The position numbers and the translations under genes were made by a program. This document shows positions 31,146-33,011 of a stretch of 33,011 bases of DNA, piece by piece. The notes beneath the pieces were generated by a model that saw only the letters and a list, made by a program, of their open reading frames with translations, did no database searches and was not told the DNA's origin. Source of the stretch: a virus; IMG/VR virus record IMGVR_UViG_3300032516_000100, positions 1 through 33,011 of that record; one strand, given 5' to 3'. Position 1 is the first letter of the stretch; every line of letters starts with the position of its first letter.

Positions 31146-31175
31146 AGCGTAGGGGTGATTGGTCATAGTTGTCAA
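31146..31175 (-). promoter_or_regulatory. Candidate sigma70 promoter of the late operon
   Basis: On the - strand a perfect -35 box TTGACA (31175-31170) is followed after 18 bases by TACGCT (31151-31146), a 3/6 match to the -10 consensus. Transcription would start about at the ATG of the small-terminase gene (31138), giving a leaderless or almost leaderless mRNA. Without a better -10 the call stays moderate. Confidence 0.4.
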
Positions 31176-31196
31176 TGGTGTCCGTTGGATCATTGA

Positions 31197-31213
31197 GAAA
31201 TTTGAAAAATTTC
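31197..31213. repeat. Perfect A/T-rich dyad
   Basis: GAAATTT (31197-31203) and AAATTTC (31207-31213) form a perfect 7-base inverted repeat with a 3-base centre. It lies about 20 bases upstream of the late -35 box, a position suited to an activator or repressor. No factor can be named. Confidence 0.55.
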
Positions 31214-31227
31214 CCAGAAAAAATTGT

Positions 31228-31328
31228 TCACGGGTTCACCGTGACACTCACCGGCCCTCGCGGGCCCTGACCCCCGGCCTCGGTGCGGCCGCGGCGCCGT
31301 GAGGCGCGGGCGCCCAGGCGCGGCGCCT
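31228..31328. repeat. Cluster of short GC-rich dyads
   Basis: Perfect inverted repeats lie in series: TCACGG/CCGTGA (31228-31233 with 31239-31244), GGCCC/GGGCC (31253-31257 with 31262-31266), GGCGC/GCGCC (31303-31307 with 31310-31314) and AGGCGC/GCGCCT (31316-31321 with 31323-31328). The palindrome GCGGCCGC lies at 31286-31293. They could fold as a chain of hairpins, or be binding sites. Part of the excess of dyads follows from the very high G+C here. Confidence 0.5.
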
Positions 31329-31413
31329 AGCACACACAGCGCACGGCGTCAAGGTGGCGCGGCGCCGGGTCAGTGGCACATGAGGAGCAACTGCGCACAC
31401 ATGACACACATGA

Positions 31414-31513
31414 CCAATGGATCATGCATTCCTGCGCCAATGGATCAGCTGCACCAGATGCACTCAATAACGCAAGGCATGACCCATTGGCGCAGGAATA
31501 CATGATCCATTGG
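31414..31513. repeat. 34-base near-perfect inverted repeat with CCAATGG boxes
   Basis: The arms 31414-31447 and 31480-31513 match in 32 of 34 positions and flank a 32-base spacer. Each arm contains two copies of CCAATGGATCA or its close variant, 23 bases apart and in the same orientation within the arm. The result is four boxes arranged symmetrically about 31463.5. The right arm holds one change in its inner box (TGACCCATTGG for TGATCCATTGG). The structure could form a cruciform, or bind a dimeric or tetrameric protein. Confidence 0.85.
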
Positions 31514-31526
31514 GGTAAGGCGACTG

Positions 31527-31558
31527 CCTGCACCAAAGTTACAAAACCCCGGTGCAGG
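31527..31558. repeat. 8-base inverted repeat (CCTGCACC/GGTGCAGG)
   Basis: CCTGCACC at 31527-31534 and GGTGCAGG at 31551-31558 are exact complements around 16 bases. The core CTGCACC recurs at 31449 and 31647 in the same region, twice followed by AGA, so it is a second recurring motif beside CCAATGG. Confidence 0.6.
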
Positions 31559-31768
31559 TAAATTAGATTAATGAAATCAATAGGTTGTGGATTTTTCACC
31601 CAATGGATGCGCTTTTTTTATCCTTTTAGATCAACGAGTTACGGGCCTGCACCAGAATCACTATGCGGGGAGACGATTTTTAGAATCTCTTTTTTAAGTA
31701 ATTCGCCCGATTTCCCAAAACCTGTTATGTATATTAAGAGTAACTTTGGCGCAGACGACACACTGATC

Positions 31769-31820
31769 CAACTGACTCCCAATCACCTAATCTCCCAACT
31801 GACTCCCAGTCACCTAATAT
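31769..31820. repeat. Tandem repeat, two 25-base copies, period 27
   Basis: CAACTGACTCCC plus AATCACCTAATCT (31769-31793) is repeated as CAACTGACTCCC plus AGTCACCTAATAT (31796-31820), with two differences in 25. The inverse of ATCACCTAA appears again as TTAGGTGAT at 31872-31880, downstream of the promoter. The copies sit just upstream of the -35 box, as activator or repressor sites often do. Confidence 0.75.
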
Positions 31821-31832
31821 TCCATTGGACAC

Positions 31833-31861
31833 TTGACAAGCCTCACCCATTGGACTATTGT
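31833..31861 (+). promoter_or_regulatory. Strong sigma70-type promoter for the rightward operon
   Basis: TTGACA (31833-31838, perfect) and TATTGT (31856-31861, 4/6) are separated by exactly 17 bases. The start would fall near 31868, about 40 bases ahead of the GP88-family start. A CCATTGG box lies inside the spacer (31847-31853), another just before the -35 (31822-31828) and a third over the ribosome-binding site (31893-31899). A protein binding these boxes would block the promoter. Confidence 0.72.
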
Positions 31862-31910
31862 TCAATTGTAGTTAGGTGATCGTAACGTAAACCCAATGGA
31901 GCACACTCGA

Positions 31911-32576
31911 ATGAAGCCCACTATCCCGATTCTCACACTGCGCCAAGCCGCCGAGATCCATGGCGGCATGTCGCAGACGTCCAAGATGCCTTGCAAGAGC
32001 TCTAGCTTGCCGACGATCGCGTGTAACGTCGGCGAGAAAATGAGCAAGGTGCCAGGCAGCATTTGCGGCACTTGCTACGCCAACAAAGGCAATTACCTGA
32101 AGTACGCAGCAAACATCGAACCGGCGCAGCACGCTCGGTTGGTCGCACTCGATGATCCGCTGTGGCTGGACGCTATGGTCCGCACGATCGGGAGTGATCA
32201 GTACTTCCGCCACCACGATTCAGGTGATCTGCAGAGCTTGGCGCATCTCGAGTTGATCGTCGAGCTTGCCCGCCGCACGCCTGGGTGTCGCCATTGGTTG
32301 CCTACTCGTGAGTACGCCGTGGTTATGGCATTCGTTGCCAAGCACGGGCGCGATGCGATACCGGCCAACCTCGTGATTCGTTTGTCCGCCATGTTCCCGG
32401 ACAAGCCTGTGCGTATTCCGACGTCACTGATGGGCGTCCGCGGTATCGCAACATCGAATGTACATGCTGCAGCTGCGCCGGTAGGCCAGGCGTGCGCGGC
32501 GCCGGCGCAAGGTGGCGCGTGTCAGGACTGTCGCGCCTGTTGGTCCGACGTTACCGTGTCCTACAAACTGCACTAG
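31911..32576 (+). CDS. GP88-family phage protein, 221 aa
   Basis: The ATG at 31911 is chosen because GGAG (31898-31901) lies nine bases before it; the in-frame ATG at 31896 has no ribosome-binding site. The protein matches the phage GP88 family pattern: SKMPCKSSSLPTIACNVGEK, VPGSICGTCYANKGNY, HHDSGDLQSLAHLELIVELA, RRTPGCRHWLPTREYAVV, NLVIRLSAMFPDKPV and a Cys-rich end (GGACQDCRACWS). Conserved cysteines plus His/Asp suggest a metal site (zinc or Fe-S). The biochemical role of the family is not established. As the first gene after the repeat-rich promoter it is probably expressed early. Confidence 0.8.
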   Translation: MKPTIPILTLRQAAEIHGGMSQTSKMPCKSSSLPTIACNVGEKMSKVPGSICGTCYANKGNYLKYAANIEPAQHARLVALDDPLWLDAMVRTIGSDQYFRHHDSGDLQSLAHLELIVELARRTPGCRHWLPTREYAVVMAFVAKHGRDAIPANLVIRLSAMFPDKPVRIPTSLMGVRGIATSNVHAAAAPVGQACAAPAQGGACQDCRACWSDVTVSYKLH

Positions 32577-32581
32577 GGGGG

Positions 32582-32797
32582 ATGATGACTAAATTTGAAC
32601 GCATGGAAGCACGCAAGCTTACCGAATTCGCCCGCGTCAATGCCGGCGCTGCCAAGGATTCGATAGAGGTCGGCTATCTGGCCCGTGCTTGGGCATCACT
32701 GATTCGTTCGACGCACACCGTTCAATCGCGCTGGGAATTGACCACGGCCGCCAGCGCGTGGCCATGCGTCGTGCAGCATAAGGATTTCATCGTCTAG
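32582..32797 (+). CDS. Hypothetical protein, 71 aa
   Basis: Two adjacent ATGs (32582, 32585) follow a strong AGGGGGG; the second has the better spacing and gives 70 residues. The frame extends upstream to 32492, but only inside the GP88 gene. The product, MTKFERMEARKLTEFARVNAG and so on, is basic and helical, with IEVGYLARAWASLIRSTHT and a C-terminal VVQHKDFIV. No family is recognised. It starts five bases after the GP88 stop, so it is part of the same operon. Confidence 0.6.
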   Translation: MMTKFERMEARKLTEFARVNAGAAKDSIEVGYLARAWASLIRSTHTVQSRWELTTAASAWPCVVQHKDFIV

Positions 32798-32828
32798 CAT
32801 CCGCAGGGTAAGAGGCTCGCGCAGTCTC

Positions 32829-32857
32829 TTGCCGTGCGCCGCGTGGCGTGCGACAAT
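32829..32857 (+). promoter_or_regulatory. Possible weak promoter before the last gene
   Basis: TTGCCG (32829-32834, 4/6) and GACAAT (32852-32857, 4/6) are 17 bases apart in the 90-base gap upstream of the last gene. The gap shows no gene and otherwise looks plain. Confidence 0.3.
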
Positions 32858-32887
32858 CGTAATACATACTGGTAACTGGAGTGAGCC

Positions 32888-33011
32888 ATGATGATTGAAA
32901 TCAAATCGCGCTGGTCTAACAACGTTTTGTTTTCGCATGATGTTGTGGATAATACGCTCAAGCTGACGATGAAGACGGCGATTAGTTTTTGCGCGGACAT
33001 CAGAGGCGCGA
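32888..33011 (+). CDS. Start of a pentapeptide-repeat-like protein (3' end missing)
   Basis: ATG codons at 32888 and 32891 follow GGAG (32878-32881). The visible part, MIEIKSRWSNNVLFSHDVVD, then TLKLTMKTAISFCADIRGA, matches the N-terminal cap of phage pentapeptide-repeat proteins (IEIK.R....V.F....D...L..A...GADLRGA), with the ADIRGA end being the first A(D/N)LXX-type repeat. The gene runs out of the window, so repeat number and length are unknown. Such proteins form a right-handed quadrilateral beta helix; their phage role is usually unknown. Confidence 0.55.
   Translation, partial: MMIEIKSRWSNNVLFSHDVVDNTLKLTMKTAISFCADIRGA

Larger units (their letters stand above)
31139..31910. other. Non-coding control region between divergent operons
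   Basis: About 770 bases hold no convincing gene. From left to right it contains the late promoter, an A/T dyad (31197-31213), a run of GC-rich dyads (31228-31328), a 34-base inverted repeat (31414-31513), a second inverted repeat (31527-31558), an AT-rich stretch with T-runs (31561-31740), tandem 27-base repeats (31769-31820) and a rightward promoter (31833-31861). Eight copies of CCAATGG or CCATTGG lie at 31414, 31437, 31484, 31507, 31600, 31822, 31847 and 31893. The mix fits an operator array or a replication origin. A TGTGGATTT at 31586-31594 is a 7/9 match to the DnaA-box complement. Confidence 0.7.

Noticed and set aside
31299-31599. Small ORFs in the repeat region on both strands (61-90 residues)
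   Set aside because: They are rich in repeated HMTHM, QWIMHS or similar strings that come from the repeated DNA, lack ribosome-binding sites, and cross both arms of the inverted repeat.
31414-31880. CRISPR array
   Set aside because: The repeats are inverted or only two-fold tandem with irregular spacing and no spacers of uniform length; no cas genes are near.
31139-31910. tRNA genes in the large intergenic region
   Set aside because: No cloverleaf with a GTTC-A T-arm and matching acceptor stem could be assembled; the dyads found are short and unrelated.
31896-31910. Upstream ATG as the start of the GP88-family gene
   Set aside because: It has no Shine-Dalgarno, and it lies inside a CCAATGG box. 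The ATG at 31911 has GGAG nine bases upstream.

Overview
The window is a contiguous piece of the genome of a tailed, P22-like podovirus, or a prophage of one. It carries a P22-type head and packaging module: large terminase, ~735-residue portal, scaffold, P22-fold coat protein, and gp4- and gp10-like head-completion proteins. These sit beside a phage replication operon. Base composition is high in G+C (roughly 60% by eye), and the genes are tightly packed with 1-4 base overlaps. This suggests a high-GC proteobacterial host, but nothing in the sequence names the host. No integrase, repressor, tRNA, reverse transcriptase or recognisable endolysin/holin cassette is visible, so lifestyle cannot be decided.

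Layout. (1) Positions 1-7291, + strand: replication/early operon. It holds a 5'-truncated DUF2815 ssDNA-binding protein, a small unknown, a family-B DNA polymerase encoded in two pieces with an HNH/AP2 homing endonuclease between them, a small zinc-ribbon-like protein, a radical-SAM protein, a VRR-NUC nuclease, a glycosyltransferase-like AT-rich gene, a SNF2-type helicase, a 27-residue membrane peptide and a 51-residue protein. (2) Positions 7266-7289: a terminator hairpin where the two transcription units converge. (3) Positions 7327-31138, - strand, read right to left: late operon. The order is small terminase subunit, a 22-residue membrane peptide, large terminase, portal, a DUF5856-like protein, a receptor-binding cassette (FN3 fibre, pectate-lyase-fold spike and two small proteins), scaffold, coat, two small proteins, gp4-like and gp10-like proteins, a short fibre-like protein, a tailspike, three probable ejection (internal) proteins and two exported proteins. 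(4) Positions 31139-31910: a ~770-base non-coding control region between the divergent operons. It contains a long inverted repeat, eight copies of CCAATGG/CCATTGG, a 27-base-period tandem repeat and a good sigma70-type promoter firing rightward. (5) Positions 31911-33011, + strand: a GP88-family gene, a small unknown and the start of a pentapeptide-repeat gene.

The most notable observation is the polymerase. The exonuclease and palm end at 2353, an endonuclease ORF begins in a 4-base overlap, and the conserved polymerase C-terminal (thumb) region restarts as a separate ORF at 2847. There is no room for a self-splicing intron, so this looks like a gene-in-pieces created by a mobile endonuclease. 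Second is the repeat-rich control region, which could be an operator array or a replication origin. Third is the radical-SAM plus glycosyltransferase-like pair inside the replication operon, which may act on DNA bases. Functions are inferred from recognised motifs only; no database search was run.
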